NCBI GenBank assembly: GCA_017507125.1
Contig: JAFWBQ010000095.1
Span: 1 to 59,256, forward strand
DNA from: Lentisphaeria bacterium
Lineage (GTDB): Bacteria; Verrucomicrobiota; Lentisphaeria; Victivallales; Victivallaceae
DNA length: 59,256 bases
Direction: 5' to 3'
Shown here: positions 31,722-40,538 of the stretch, in pieces
Layout of the letters: every line of letters starts with the position of its first letter
Position numbering within the stretch: position 1 is the stretch's first letter
Notes under the pieces: generated by a model
The model's input: only the letters and a program-made list of their open reading frames with translations
Told to the model about the DNA's origin: nothing
The model's database searches: none
Translations under genes and position numbers: made by a program

Positions 31722-33379
31722 AAATTTCAATGAAAAACCTTTTTTTTCCGGCGCTGCTGCTTCTTTTTTCCGGGGCGGCGGCAGAAGAAGCTCCCAGCGC
31801 TCCGCGGGACTCCAACTTTCTCAGGACGGGCGGGTACGCCCCCACCCGGGTGGAAGCCAAACTTCTGATCCCCGTCCGGAATGACGCGGAAACGCTCCAC
31901 TTCATCCGGGACAACAATGACCCCAGAGTCATCACAAAGAGCTATCTGCTGAAACATGTGGATGCCTATGAGATCCGGGACTGCATCCGTCAGATGGTTC
32001 AATCCAAGAGAGTGGGCAACACCTCCCTTGTGCAGAACTACCCTCTCAATACCTCCTCTGCTCCTGCGCCTTACAATCAGGCGACTTTGTCATCGACCTC
32101 TCCTGTGACGCCTCCTGCGGCGCAGCCCACCTTTGAGCCGGGACTTCAGCTGGGGAGCAACACTGCTGTGGAGTGTCTGAAGTACTCAGACGGCACCGGT
32201 CTTCTGATCATCAGCGCCGAAGAGTACCGTTTTCAGGACAGAAAAGGGAGCATGGGGTTTGACTCCATCGTGAAATTTCTGGACCGTCCCCAGATGGGAT
32301 ACCTTTTCGGTACCCAGACCTTTTTCTACTTTCCCAAATATGTTCCGGCACGGAACTTGCAGACCCTCATACAGAATGTGGGCTTGAATGTCCCCGATGT
32401 GACCGAATTGTGGCAGGGCAGCGACGTGGTGGCATACGACCCCGGATTGAATCTTCTTGTTTTTGATGTGGCAAATTACTCCATGAGAAATGTGGAGCAG
32501 ATGCTCAAGAAGTATGATGTCCCCATTCCTCAGGTGCGGCTGAAGATCATTGTCTATGAGTTTTTCACCGAAAACGATGACCGTATCGGTATCGACTTTC
32601 AGGCGTGGAAAAACAACGGCGGCATGGATTTTTTCAGCGGCGGCGGCAGATACAGAAACAACTGGACTGCCCTCTATTCGGGGGGGACGCTGGGGGATAC
32701 CGGCTCTGAAAGGACATCTTTTTACAACTTCAACCCCAAATGGAACACCCGCTATCTGGATTTTCTCACCGCCTCAGGCAAGGGCAGGGTGCTCTGTTCG
32801 GGGGAACTCCTTATCAGAAACAATACTCCCGCCCTCTTTGAAAACATGAGCGAACTCTTTTACTTTGAAAAACAGATCCCGGAAGATGAAGCCCGCCTCA
32901 TCAAATTCTTTTCCGATCTGGCGGGCCGCGCGGCGCAGACCAATGATGTCCCTGTCTGGAAAGCGCCTCAGCAGCAGACTGTCAAGCAGAGCAGTATCGG
33001 ATTTTCAATGAAGATCCTCAACGCTTCAGTCACTGAAAATGCCGCCAACTTCACCCTTGACCTGAGCAACACAAGCGTTGCCGGATTTGACTCCAAAGGC
33101 GCCCCCCGGCTGAGCCGGAGCACCATTACCGGGCTCAATGTCACTTTGCCTCAGGGGAAAAACAGTTTCGTCATCGGCGGCTTGCGTAAAAGCGCTCTCG
33201 TGAAATCCAGCACCGGGATCCCCTATCTCAAGGACATCCCCTATCTGGGGTGGCTCTTTTCCACAGATTCCACCTCTGTGAAAAAAAGCGTTCTCACCGT
33301 TGCGGGAGAGTGCATTTTTGAAGGTGTCACCGAAAATCCCTTCCGGGGACTCCGCCGTTCAAAGGGCGAAATGCATTGA
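31718..33379 (+). CDS. Secretin-like (GspD/PilQ family) protein 2
   Basis: 553 aa with a signal peptide (about 1-22). N-domain segments include YLLKHVDAYEIRDCIRQMVQ and VEQMLKKYDVPIPQVRLKIIVYEF. The end GIPYLKDIPYLGWLFSTDS is the classic secretin C-terminal motif. A Pro/Ala/Ser-rich linker lies near residues 110-140. Clearly related to the preceding 471-aa protein, with about 25-30 aligned hallmark residues by eye, so the pair arose by duplication. Both may form one hetero-oligomeric ring. No partner genes are near. Confidence 0.72.
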   Translation: MKISMKNLFFPALLLLFSGAAAEEAPSAPRDSNFLRTGGYAPTRVEAKLLIPVRNDAETLHFIRDNNDPRVITKSYLLKHVDAYEIRDCIRQMVQSKRVGNTSLVQNYPLNTSSAPAPYNQATLSSTSPVTPPAAQPTFEPGLQLGSNTAVECLKYSDGTGLLIISAEEYRFQDRKGSMGFDSIVKFLDRPQMGYLFGTQTFFYFPKYVPARNLQTLIQNVGLNVPDVTELWQGSDVVAYDPGLNLLVFDVANYSMRNVEQMLKKYDVPIPQVRLKIIVYEFFTENDDRIGIDFQAWKNNGGMDFFSGGGRYRNNWTALYSGGTLGDTGSERTSFYNFNPKWNTRYLDFLTASGKGRVLCSGELLIRNNTPALFENMSELFYFEKQIPEDEARLIKFFSDLAGRAAQTNDVPVWKAPQQQTVKQSSIGFSMKILNASVTENAANFTLDLSNTSVAGFDSKGAPRLSRSTITGLNVTLPQGKNSFVIGGLRKSALVKSSTGIPYLKDIPYLGWLFSTDSTSVKKSVLTVAGECIFEGVTENPFRGLRRSKGEMH

Positions 33380-33428
33380 TCGCAGAGAGAAAAGCTGTTT
33401 CTCACCCTGTAAAAATTTCTGCATCCAT

Positions 33429-33457
33429 TTGTAAATCCCGCGGCACCGGTGTATATT
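33429..33457 (+). promoter_or_regulatory. Promoter for the glycogen genes
   Basis: TTGTAA (33429-33434), 17-nt spacer ending CCGGTG, TATATT (33452-33457). Confidence 0.65.
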
Positions 33458-33534
33458 GTATAAAGTGGAAAACCGTTGTCCGGTAAACTGCTGTCACAGA
33501 AGTGAACCTGTCCAAAACAAGGAGTCCATTTATT

Positions 33535-33837
33535 ATGAAAAATGCCGAAAAAAAAGTCTCCCGCGCCGTCAGGCGCCGTGCCGTGGAATTTGTCTTTGAA
33601 GATGCCCCCGGGAAGGAGGTCTTCCTCGCCGGAAGTTTTAACAACTGGCAGATGACCACCCCCATGAGCGACCAAAAAAGTCCCGGAGTCTATACAAAAC
33701 GGCTGCTCCTTGAACCCGGCGAATACCAGTACAAATTTGTGGTCAATGGCGAGTGGCGCCTTGACGGCAATAACAACTGTTTTGCCCCCAACGGTTTCGG
33801 TGAACTCAACAGTCTGCTCAAAGTGGAGCCGAAATAA
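33535..33837 (+). CDS. Small CBM48/AMPK-type glycogen-binding protein
   Basis: 100 aa, nearly only a carbohydrate-binding domain: VEFVFEDAPGKEVFLAGSFNNWQ, then LLLEPGEYQYKFVVNGEW and a closing NGFGELNSLLKV. The Trp in FNNW and the Lys-Trp of the second motif are glycan-binding positions. The start is the ATG at 33535 with AGGAG upstream; a GTG 33 nt earlier is less likely. It lies 20 nt before the glucan phosphorylase, so it may tether glycogen to that enzyme or cap granules. Confidence 0.85.
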   Translation: MKNAEKKVSRAVRRRAVEFVFEDAPGKEVFLAGSFNNWQMTTPMSDQKSPGVYTKRLLLEPGEYQYKFVVNGEWRLDGNNNCFAPNGFGELNSLLKVEPK

Positions 33838-33857
33838 CTTTATCAGGATGATGACCT

Positions 33858-36407
33858 ATGAATCTGCAACTTTTCAACGTGGCACCGCGTATTCCTGCGG
33901 AGCTTCAGTTTCTTGAGACCCTTGCCAACAACATCTGGTGGTGCTGGCATCCTCAGGCGGTGGAGCTTTTTGTCCGTATCGACCCCTATTTGTGGCGGGA
34001 GCTTTCAGGGAACGCCAAAACCTATCTGCGCCGTGTTTCCCAACACCGTCTTGAAGAGCTGGCTAAAGATCATGCCTATCTCCGTCAGCTTCATGCGGTG
34101 AAAAACGAATTTGAGCGCCAGATCCCCGAAAGCGACAACTTTGGCAACAGAAGTATCGCCTATTTTTCTCTGGAGTTCGGGATCCACGAAAGTATTCCCA
34201 TTTTCTCAGGCGGTCTGGGAGTTCTTGCCGGTGACCACCTGAAAGCCGCAAGCGACCTGCGTCTGCCCCTTGCGGGTGTGGGACTTCTTTACCGTCAGGG
34301 CTATTTCAGACAGGTTCTTGACCGCTCCGGATATCAGACGGAACACTACCCTGTTTCCGAGATCCACGATCTGCCCATTGAACGTGCCAAGGATGAACAC
34401 GGCAAAGAGATCATCGTCACAGTGCCTCTGGTCGACCGTCAGCTCCACGCGGCAGTGTGGATATTGCGTATCGGCAACGTGCCCCTGGTGCTGCTGGACG
34501 CTGAGATCCCCCAGAATCCTCCGGAACTGCGTTCCGTCACCTGGCGGCTCTACGGCGGCGACAAGACCATGCGGCTCCATCAGGAGCTGCTTCTGGGCAT
34601 CGGCGGTGTCAAGGCGCTGCTGGCGCTGGGCTGCGAACCCCAGGTGTGCCACATGAACGAAGGACACGCAGGATTCCTTTCTCTTGCCCGTATTTCCCAT
34701 CTGGTGAACAACAGAGGGTATGAACCGGCTGTGGCGCTGGAAACGGTGTGGCGCTCCAATGTTTTCACCACCCATACCCCGGTGCCTGCGGGCAATGAAG
34801 TATTCCCTATAGATCTGCTGCGCCCCTACATCGGCGTCCTTGCTGCTGAAGCAAAACTGGATACTGAAAGAGTCATCAACTGGGGTATCGCCATCGGCGA
34901 AAGAGAGAACGCTCATGAAATGTCCATGACGGTTTTCGGCTTGCGTCTTGCGGCGAACTACTGCAACGGTGTGAGCAAACTCCACGGCGAAGTGGCGCGT
35001 TCCATGTGGAAACACCTCTGGCCCCAGCGCTCTGTGGCAGAGATCCCCATCCGTCACATTACCAACGGCGTCCACATCCGCTCCTGGATCTCGGCAAGGA
35101 TCGGCTTGCTTTTTGACCAGTATCTGCCCACAAAATGGGCGGAAAATCCTTCAAGTGCCAAATTTTCCGATGGTGTCCGCGCCCTGCCCGATGAAGAGCT
35201 GTGGATGGCTCATGAACTCTGCCGCCAGTCCCTGCTCCGCCGCGCCCGCCGCTGGATGCAGAGCAGTCTCAGAGGCAGCCTTGACGCCCGAAGCGGCAAA
35301 CTCACCGAGATCCTGCGTCCGGATGTGCTGACCATCGGTTTCGCCCGCCGTTTTGCCACCTACAAGCGCGGCACGCTGCTCCTCAGAGACCGTCAGCGTC
35401 TGCTGGCGCTGCTGAAAGATGACCGCCATCCGGTTCAGTTCATCTTTGCGGGCAAGGCACATCCTGCCGACGAAGGGGGCAAACAGCTTATCAAAGATCT
35501 GATCCAGTTCGCCCGCGAAGAGCAGGTGCAGGATAAATTCATCTTCCTTGAAAACTACGATATCGGCATGGCAAGAGCTCTGGTGCAGGGGGTCGATGTG
35601 TGGCTCAACACTCCCCGGCGGCCCCAGGAGGCAAGCGGCACTTCAGGCATGAAAGCCGCCATCAACGGCGTCATCAACTGCAGCATCCTTGACGGATGGT
35701 GGGCAGAAGGATACAACGGCGTCAACGGATGGGCCATCGGCGGCAATGAGTTCTACAACTCTGACGAAGACCGGGACAACTTTGAATCGGGTTCACTTTT
35801 TGACATTCTGGAAAACGAGATCATCCCCTGTTTCTACGAGCGCACCGGCGGGGAGCTCCCCAAACGGTGGATCGCCCGGATGAAGGAGTCCATCATCACA
35901 GGACTCGGAACATTTTCAAGCACCCGTATGGTCCAGGACTACGACCGGGACTTCTACCGTCCCGCCGGCGCCGCTTACGGCCAGCTCACTGCCAACGGCG
36001 CCGCCCGGGCAAGAGAACTTGTGACCAGCAAGGCAAGACTTGAAAGCAGCTTTTCAAGCGGCAGAATGAGTATTTCATTCCCCGAAGTCCTTGACAGCAC
36101 CCTTGAAGATATGCACGTGGGCGACAAGTTCAGAGTCCGGGCCAGAGTCACTCTTGCCGATCTTGCCCCCGCCGATGTGGAAGTGGACGCCTATTACGGT
36201 ACCGTTGACGCCCACAACGATATGATCGCCAGCTGCTGTGAACCCATGTCCATGACTGAAAATCTGGGCGACGGCTCCTATATTTACGAGTGCACCGTTG
36301 AATGCCGTCAGGCAGGACGTTTCGGACTTACCGCCCGGATCAAAGCCGGCGGCACCGACTGGGACAACAGCATCCCCAGTTTCATGTGCTGGCCCGTTCA
36401 GGAGTAA
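33858..36407 (+). CDS. glgP: Alpha-glucan phosphorylase (GT35)
   Basis: 849 aa. Phosphorolyses glycogen to glucose 1-phosphate with PLP as cofactor. The N-terminus (LANNIWWCWHPQAVELF) is the DUF3417-type domain of the Thermotoga/archaeal phosphorylase branch. Catalytic parts include YFSLEFGIHESIPIFSGGLG, NEGHAGF, GFARRFATYKRG and the PLP site EASGTSGMKAAING. The C-terminal 130 residues form a beta domain. No short allosteric N-terminus as in GlgP of E. coli. Second gene of the operon, next to glycogen synthase 23 nt downstream. Confidence 0.93.
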   Translation: MNLQLFNVAPRIPAELQFLETLANNIWWCWHPQAVELFVRIDPYLWRELSGNAKTYLRRVSQHRLEELAKDHAYLRQLHAVKNEFERQIPESDNFGNRSIAYFSLEFGIHESIPIFSGGLGVLAGDHLKAASDLRLPLAGVGLLYRQGYFRQVLDRSGYQTEHYPVSEIHDLPIERAKDEHGKEIIVTVPLVDRQLHAAVWILRIGNVPLVLLDAEIPQNPPELRSVTWRLYGGDKTMRLHQELLLGIGGVKALLALGCEPQVCHMNEGHAGFLSLARISHLVNNRGYEPAVALETVWRSNVFTTHTPVPAGNEVFPIDLLRPYIGVLAAEAKLDTERVINWGIAIGERENAHEMSMTVFGLRLAANYCNGVSKLHGEVARSMWKHLWPQRSVAEIPIRHITNGVHIRSWISARIGLLFDQYLPTKWAENPSSAKFSDGVRALPDEELWMAHELCRQSLLRRARRWMQSSLRGSLDARSGKLTEILRPDVLTIGFARRFATYKRGTLLLRDRQRLLALLKDDRHPVQFIFAGKAHPADEGGKQLIKDLIQFAREEQVQDKFIFLENYDIGMARALVQGVDVWLNTPRRPQEASGTSGMKAAINGVINCSILDGWWAEGYNGVNGWAIGGNEFYNSDEDRDNFESGSLFDILENEIIPCFYERTGGELPKRWIARMKESIITGLGTFSSTRMVQDYDRDFYRPAGAAYGQLTANGAARARELVTSKARLESSFSSGRMSISFPEVLDSTLEDMHVGDKFRVRARVTLADLAPADVEVDAYYGTVDAHNDMIASCCEPMSMTENLGDGSYIYECTVECRQAGRFGLTARIKAGGTDWDNSIPSFMCWPVQE

Positions 36408-36430
36408 CATTGAGTTAAAGGCAAAAAATC

Positions 36431-37948
36431 ATGAGAAAGAAAAACACTTCTCCCCGGATCCTGGTGGTCACACCTGAGATCACCTCTCTGCCGCCGGGGA
36501 TGGGCAATATGGCAAACCGTCTCCGTGCCAAGGCAGGGGGACTTGCGGATGTTTCGGCCTCTCTGGTGGGCGCCCTTTTCCGCTGCGGTGCCGACGTCCA
36601 TGTGGCGCTGCCCCACTACCGGCGCATGTTCCATGTGGATCTGGGCAATATGGTCAGTGAAGATCTGCGCGCCTACATGATGCACTTCAACACCCGTTCC
36701 CGGATCCATCTGGCTGAGGACAGGATCTTTTACTACCGGGATACAGTATACAGCAGTTACTCCGACGACAGTTTCAAACAGGCCGTGGCGTTCCAGCGCG
36801 AGGTGCTCAACAACATCATCCCTGCGGTCAAGCCCGATCTGATCCACTGCAACGACTGGATGACAGGACTCATCCCCGGTGCCGCAAGACGCATGGGGAT
36901 ACCCTGTCTTTTCACGGTCCATAACATCCACACCAGCAAGGTGACGCTGGCGGAAATCGAGGACAGAGGACTTGATACGGCATCTTTCTGGGAAAATCTT
37001 TATTATGAAAGGCCCCCTGTAAGCTATGAGGAGACCCGGGAAAGCAATCCGGTGGATCTTCTGACAAGCGGCATTTTCGGCGCCCACTTCATCAACACGG
37101 TCAGTCCCACCTTTCTGCGTGAGATCGTTGAGGGACACCATGACTTTGTGGCGCCTCAGATCCAGCGTGAGATCGCAGCCAAGTTCCGTTCCGGCTGTGC
37201 GGGGGGGATCCTCAACTCTCCCGACGAAGCCGATACACCTGAAACAGATCCTTCGCTGGAAATGTGCTACACGCCCGTGACCCACCGGCAGGCGAAAAAG
37301 ATCAACAAGATCGCCTTCCAGTCAAAGACGGGACTCGTCGTGGATCAGAATGCTCCCCTTCTTTTCTGGCCCAATCGCCTGGATCCGGTGCAGAAAGGAT
37401 GTCAGCTGCTGGCTGAGATCATGTATGACCTTGTGCACCGTTATTATGACCGGAATTTGCAGATCGCCATTGTTGCCAACGGCAGCTATCAGAAGGTCTT
37501 CCGTGACATTGTGGCGTTCCACGACTTTTACGACCGGGTGACGGTGTGCGACTTTGACGAGAAACTTTCACATCTCGCCTTTGCGGCGTCGGATTTTGTG
37601 CTGGTTCCCTCACGTTTTGAACCCTGCGGACTTCCTCAGATGACGGCGCAGTACTACGGCAGTCTTCCCATTGTCCGTGACACAGGGGGACTCCACGACA
37701 CAGTGGAGCACTGGAACTTTGCCGAAAACACAGGCAACGGATTTGTTTTCCGGGATTACGACGCCAACGGACTCCGCTGGGCGGTGGATGAGGCTATGAA
37801 GTTCCATGCGCTTCCTGAAGATGTGCGGGAGCAGTTTGTCAGCCGGGTCATGAACGATGCCCGGCGCCGTTTCAACCACGATGTGACGGCAAGACATTAC
37901 ATCAACATCTACGAATCCATGCTGGCGCGCCCTCTGCTGCGGAAGTAA
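36431..37948 (+). CDS. glgA: Glycogen synthase (GT5)
   Basis: 505 aa. Moves glucose from ADP- or UDP-glucose to the growing alpha-1,4 chain. The donor motif is KAGGLADVSASL near residue 34, HCNDWMTG and FTVHNIHT lie in the N-domain, and VPSRFEPCGLPQMTAQYYG with DTGGLHDTV are the C-domain donor-site motifs. Somewhat divergent from E. coli GlgA: the middle (about 255-285) has a low-complexity loop rich in Pro/Asp/Glu. Pairs synthesis with breakdown (glgP) in one operon; no glgC or glgB is in the window. Confidence 0.9.
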   Translation: MRKKNTSPRILVVTPEITSLPPGMGNMANRLRAKAGGLADVSASLVGALFRCGADVHVALPHYRRMFHVDLGNMVSEDLRAYMMHFNTRSRIHLAEDRIFYYRDTVYSSYSDDSFKQAVAFQREVLNNIIPAVKPDLIHCNDWMTGLIPGAARRMGIPCLFTVHNIHTSKVTLAEIEDRGLDTASFWENLYYERPPVSYEETRESNPVDLLTSGIFGAHFINTVSPTFLREIVEGHHDFVAPQIQREIAAKFRSGCAGGILNSPDEADTPETDPSLEMCYTPVTHRQAKKINKIAFQSKTGLVVDQNAPLLFWPNRLDPVQKGCQLLAEIMYDLVHRYYDRNLQIAIVANGSYQKVFRDIVAFHDFYDRVTVCDFDEKLSHLAFAASDFVLVPSRFEPCGLPQMTAQYYGSLPIVRDTGGLHDTVEHWNFAENTGNGFVFRDYDANGLRWAVDEAMKFHALPEDVREQFVSRVMNDARRRFNHDVTARHYINIYESMLARPLLRK

Positions 37949-37996
37949 AGAGAAGAAAGCGCTGTGTTCCGGCAAGGACCGGAGCTGAAGAGAAAA

Positions 37997-38047
37997 AGAG
38001 CCTGCTGCAACTCCTTGAAAAAGGTGGGCAGCAAGCTCTCTTTTTTT
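37997..38047 (+). terminator. Two-tier terminator between glgA and the Bat genes
   Basis: AGAGCCTGCTGC (37997-38008) pairs with GCAGCAAGCTCT (38028-38039, one C/A mismatch), then T7; an inner CCTT/AAGG stem lies in the loop. Serves glgA; the Bat operon converges 14 nt beyond. Confidence 0.75.
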
Positions 38048-38060
38048 CCCGGCGGAAGGG

Positions 38061-40529
38061 TCAGAAGAGCTTTCCCGGGAAGGTGTGTTTGAAGGTTTTT
38101 CCGTCGATCCATCCCTCTCTGCCGTTGATCCGGACCCGGCAGAATCCGGAACTGTCACGCTGGAGCAGTTCGCCTTCATTGCCTCCGGGGATGGTGCTTT
38201 CGACAACGCCTGAGTTTTTTCCGGGGAGCGTCCGCAGCTCTGCGTTTTTGGCAGTGATGATGATTTTGTCTGCGGAATAGACGCTGCGCATCTGTGCCGC
38301 CGCACTCAAAAGTGAAAGCACCACCAGAAGCAGTACTGCGCCGCTGCAGCTGTAATAAACAGAGCTTCCCAGCTTGCGGCGGAAACTCCACACTATCCAC
38401 AGCACGCCCCAGCCGAAAGCTGCCAGAAGCAGATAGTTGTCACAGCGGATGCGGTCACGCATGCCGGTCAGAAAGGCTGTGAAAGTGCTTTCTCTGTCAT
38501 TTTCAGCGAAAAGCCGCGCATTGACCAGTTCCAGATTGGTACGGATCTCTCTGTCGTGGGGTGCCAGAAGATGAGCCAGATTTAAAGCCCACTTCGCCTC
38601 GGGAAGATTATTCATAAGATACTGGCAGTTGCCGTAGTTGTAGAGCATGCCGGGACGGTATCCGCTGCCGCCGCCCGAAAGTTTCAGATAATGAGCACTT
38701 GCCCCGGCGAAATCCCCCCTGTTGAAAAGTTCGTTGAGCCCGGTTCCGGCGGCGGCAGCTGAGAAAAAGAGCACCATGAACCAGAGGGAAAACTTTTTCA
38801 GAACTCCGAGGAGCGCTTTTTTGCCGCCGGAAGTGAGCAGATCGCTTTGCTGAGAAGCTCCCGGCATATAGCTTGAGGACTCCAGCTCCGTGAAGTAGCG
38901 GCAGAGTTCAGGATCCTCAAGATGGGCCGCTATCTCACCGGCAGAAACGCCCGCAGAAAGCCCCATGGATTCCCCCAGAAGAGGCAGGAGTTTTTTCCGG
39001 AATTCAGGCGTGTCGCCCTTGCGCTTGAGCTCATCTGCAAGCTCGCGGAGCGCTTTTTTACGCATTTTCTGCGCCCGGAGCTCAGGAGAGGCGCTTTCCT
39101 TTTCCCGGCGGCGGAAGTACACTTCAATGAAAAGTGCCGCAAGAGGCATCCCCAGCAGAAAGAGGAAGAACCGGAAAAGCGAATTGCGGATCAGAGGCAG
39201 CTCCACCAGAGGACCGGGCATGTTTTTCTGATAGAGCAGATATTGCTCCTGAGGAGAAGTATCTTTCTCTTTCCCTTCCCCTTTATCCCGGGGAGCGGCA
39301 GGAGCAAAGTTCTGCCGGAGCGCCGGAGCGGAATTACCTTTGATCACCGCCGTCTTGAACTCAAAGGGCGTGCTTTGCCACTTCTGCTGCGCCGGATCAA
39401 AATATGCCGGAGCAAATTTGAGACTCTTTTCCCCCGGTTCCAGGGGAATGAGAGCGTACCTGGCTGTGATGGTACGGGGTTTTACAGTCACTTCAGGGGG
39501 ATAGACCCGGAATCCGGGGAACTTCAGCTCAGGCGCCCGGAAATTGCCTTCAGCACCTTCCCCGGTGAAGCTGAGCACCACTTCCGCCGCTTCACCCTGA
39601 TGGAGCGAACTTGACGAAACTTTGGCACTGATCTGCCATTTGCCCACAAGTCCCGAACTTATCATCCCCTCAGGCAGCGGCGGCAGCGCTTTGATTTCCA
39701 CCGGGGGCGCCGGGGTGAAGCGGAGCGTATAGGGGACAAAACGGTTTGAAGAGAAAAAACTGCCGCCGAAACCGAAGAAGTCATCTTCTTCCCGGTTCTG
39801 CTGAAGTATGCCCACCCGGATGGTCGCTCCGGGGGCAAAGGTGCCGGGTATCAGCACCCGGCAGCGCGCCGTGAAACGGTGACGCATGAAAGGACGCTCT
39901 TTTATGAGGATCTCCCGGGGGCTGGAAGGCTGGAAGCGGACTTGAGTGTTCCGGTAGTTCCAGGTGGTGAAAACCGCGTTGTCTGTATTGAGGAGTTCCG
40001 GAAAATAGTTGGGCCGTATCTGGTTGATGAACTCTGCATCAATGAGAAGATCACAGAAAATGGTAAGCTCTTCGCCGGTGTAAAAGGATCTTTTGTTTCC
40101 GGCAATGGTGATTTTGCCTTGCAGCACATCTTCGATCTTTGCTTCACGGGAGTTGTCAGAATTGCTCCGGGGCAGGACACGCACCCGGATCTCGCCGGTC
40201 ATGGCGCTTTCGTTCCCCGCGCGGACTTTGAAGGGGGGAATGACGATCTCGCCTTCTTTCAAAGGCGCCAGCATGAGAAGCCGGGTATAGCTCACTTTGC
40301 CGTTGATATTCTGCATGGAGCTTGAAGTATATGAATTTTCCCACCGGGCGTTTTTGACTTCAGGAGTCTCTATTCCGGTGATCTTTTTGTCGCTGACCAG
40401 CTGCAGTTCGATGAATCTGCCGGCGATGACATTGCGCCTTACAGGTTCAAAACGCACTTCCAGGGCGCCGCAGACAAAGGCGTTCAGGAGAAGGAGTACA
40501 GGAAGAAATATCCGGAAAAATTTATTCAT
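38061..40529 (-). CDS. BatD-BatE fusion protein
   Basis: 822 aa. Signal peptide (about 1-22), then the BatD oxygen-tolerance domain (about 25-420: VRFEPVRRNVIAGRFIELQL, FYTGEELTIFCDLLIDAEF, APELKFPGFRVYPPEV) and a membrane segment near 450. The second half has a membrane segment near 590, TPR-like text (LNELFNRGDFAGASAHYLKL, YNYGNCQYLMNNLPEAKWAL), two more membrane helices near 685-740, and a C-terminal SH3-like domain (VESTIPGGNEGELLQRD). BatD and BatE are normally separate. Bat proteins are envelope factors of uncertain role, linked to stress tolerance. Last gene of the two-gene operon. Confidence 0.82.
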   Translation of the reverse strand: MNKFFRIFLPVLLLLNAFVCGALEVRFEPVRRNVIAGRFIELQLVSDKKITGIETPEVKNARWENSYTSSSMQNINGKVSYTRLLMLAPLKEGEIVIPPFKVRAGNESAMTGEIRVRVLPRSNSDNSREAKIEDVLQGKITIAGNKRSFYTGEELTIFCDLLIDAEFINQIRPNYFPELLNTDNAVFTTWNYRNTQVRFQPSSPREILIKERPFMRHRFTARCRVLIPGTFAPGATIRVGILQQNREEDDFFGFGGSFFSSNRFVPYTLRFTPAPPVEIKALPPLPEGMISSGLVGKWQISAKVSSSSLHQGEAAEVVLSFTGEGAEGNFRAPELKFPGFRVYPPEVTVKPRTITARYALIPLEPGEKSLKFAPAYFDPAQQKWQSTPFEFKTAVIKGNSAPALRQNFAPAAPRDKGEGKEKDTSPQEQYLLYQKNMPGPLVELPLIRNSLFRFFLFLLGMPLAALFIEVYFRRREKESASPELRAQKMRKKALRELADELKRKGDTPEFRKKLLPLLGESMGLSAGVSAGEIAAHLEDPELCRYFTELESSSYMPGASQQSDLLTSGGKKALLGVLKKFSLWFMVLFFSAAAAGTGLNELFNRGDFAGASAHYLKLSGGGSGYRPGMLYNYGNCQYLMNNLPEAKWALNLAHLLAPHDREIRTNLELVNARLFAENDRESTFTAFLTGMRDRIRCDNYLLLAAFGWGVLWIVWSFRRKLGSSVYYSCSGAVLLLVVLSLLSAAAQMRSVYSADKIIITAKNAELRTLPGKNSGVVESTIPGGNEGELLQRDSSGFCRVRINGREGWIDGKTFKHTFPGKLF

Positions 40530-40538
40530 AGTTCTGCC

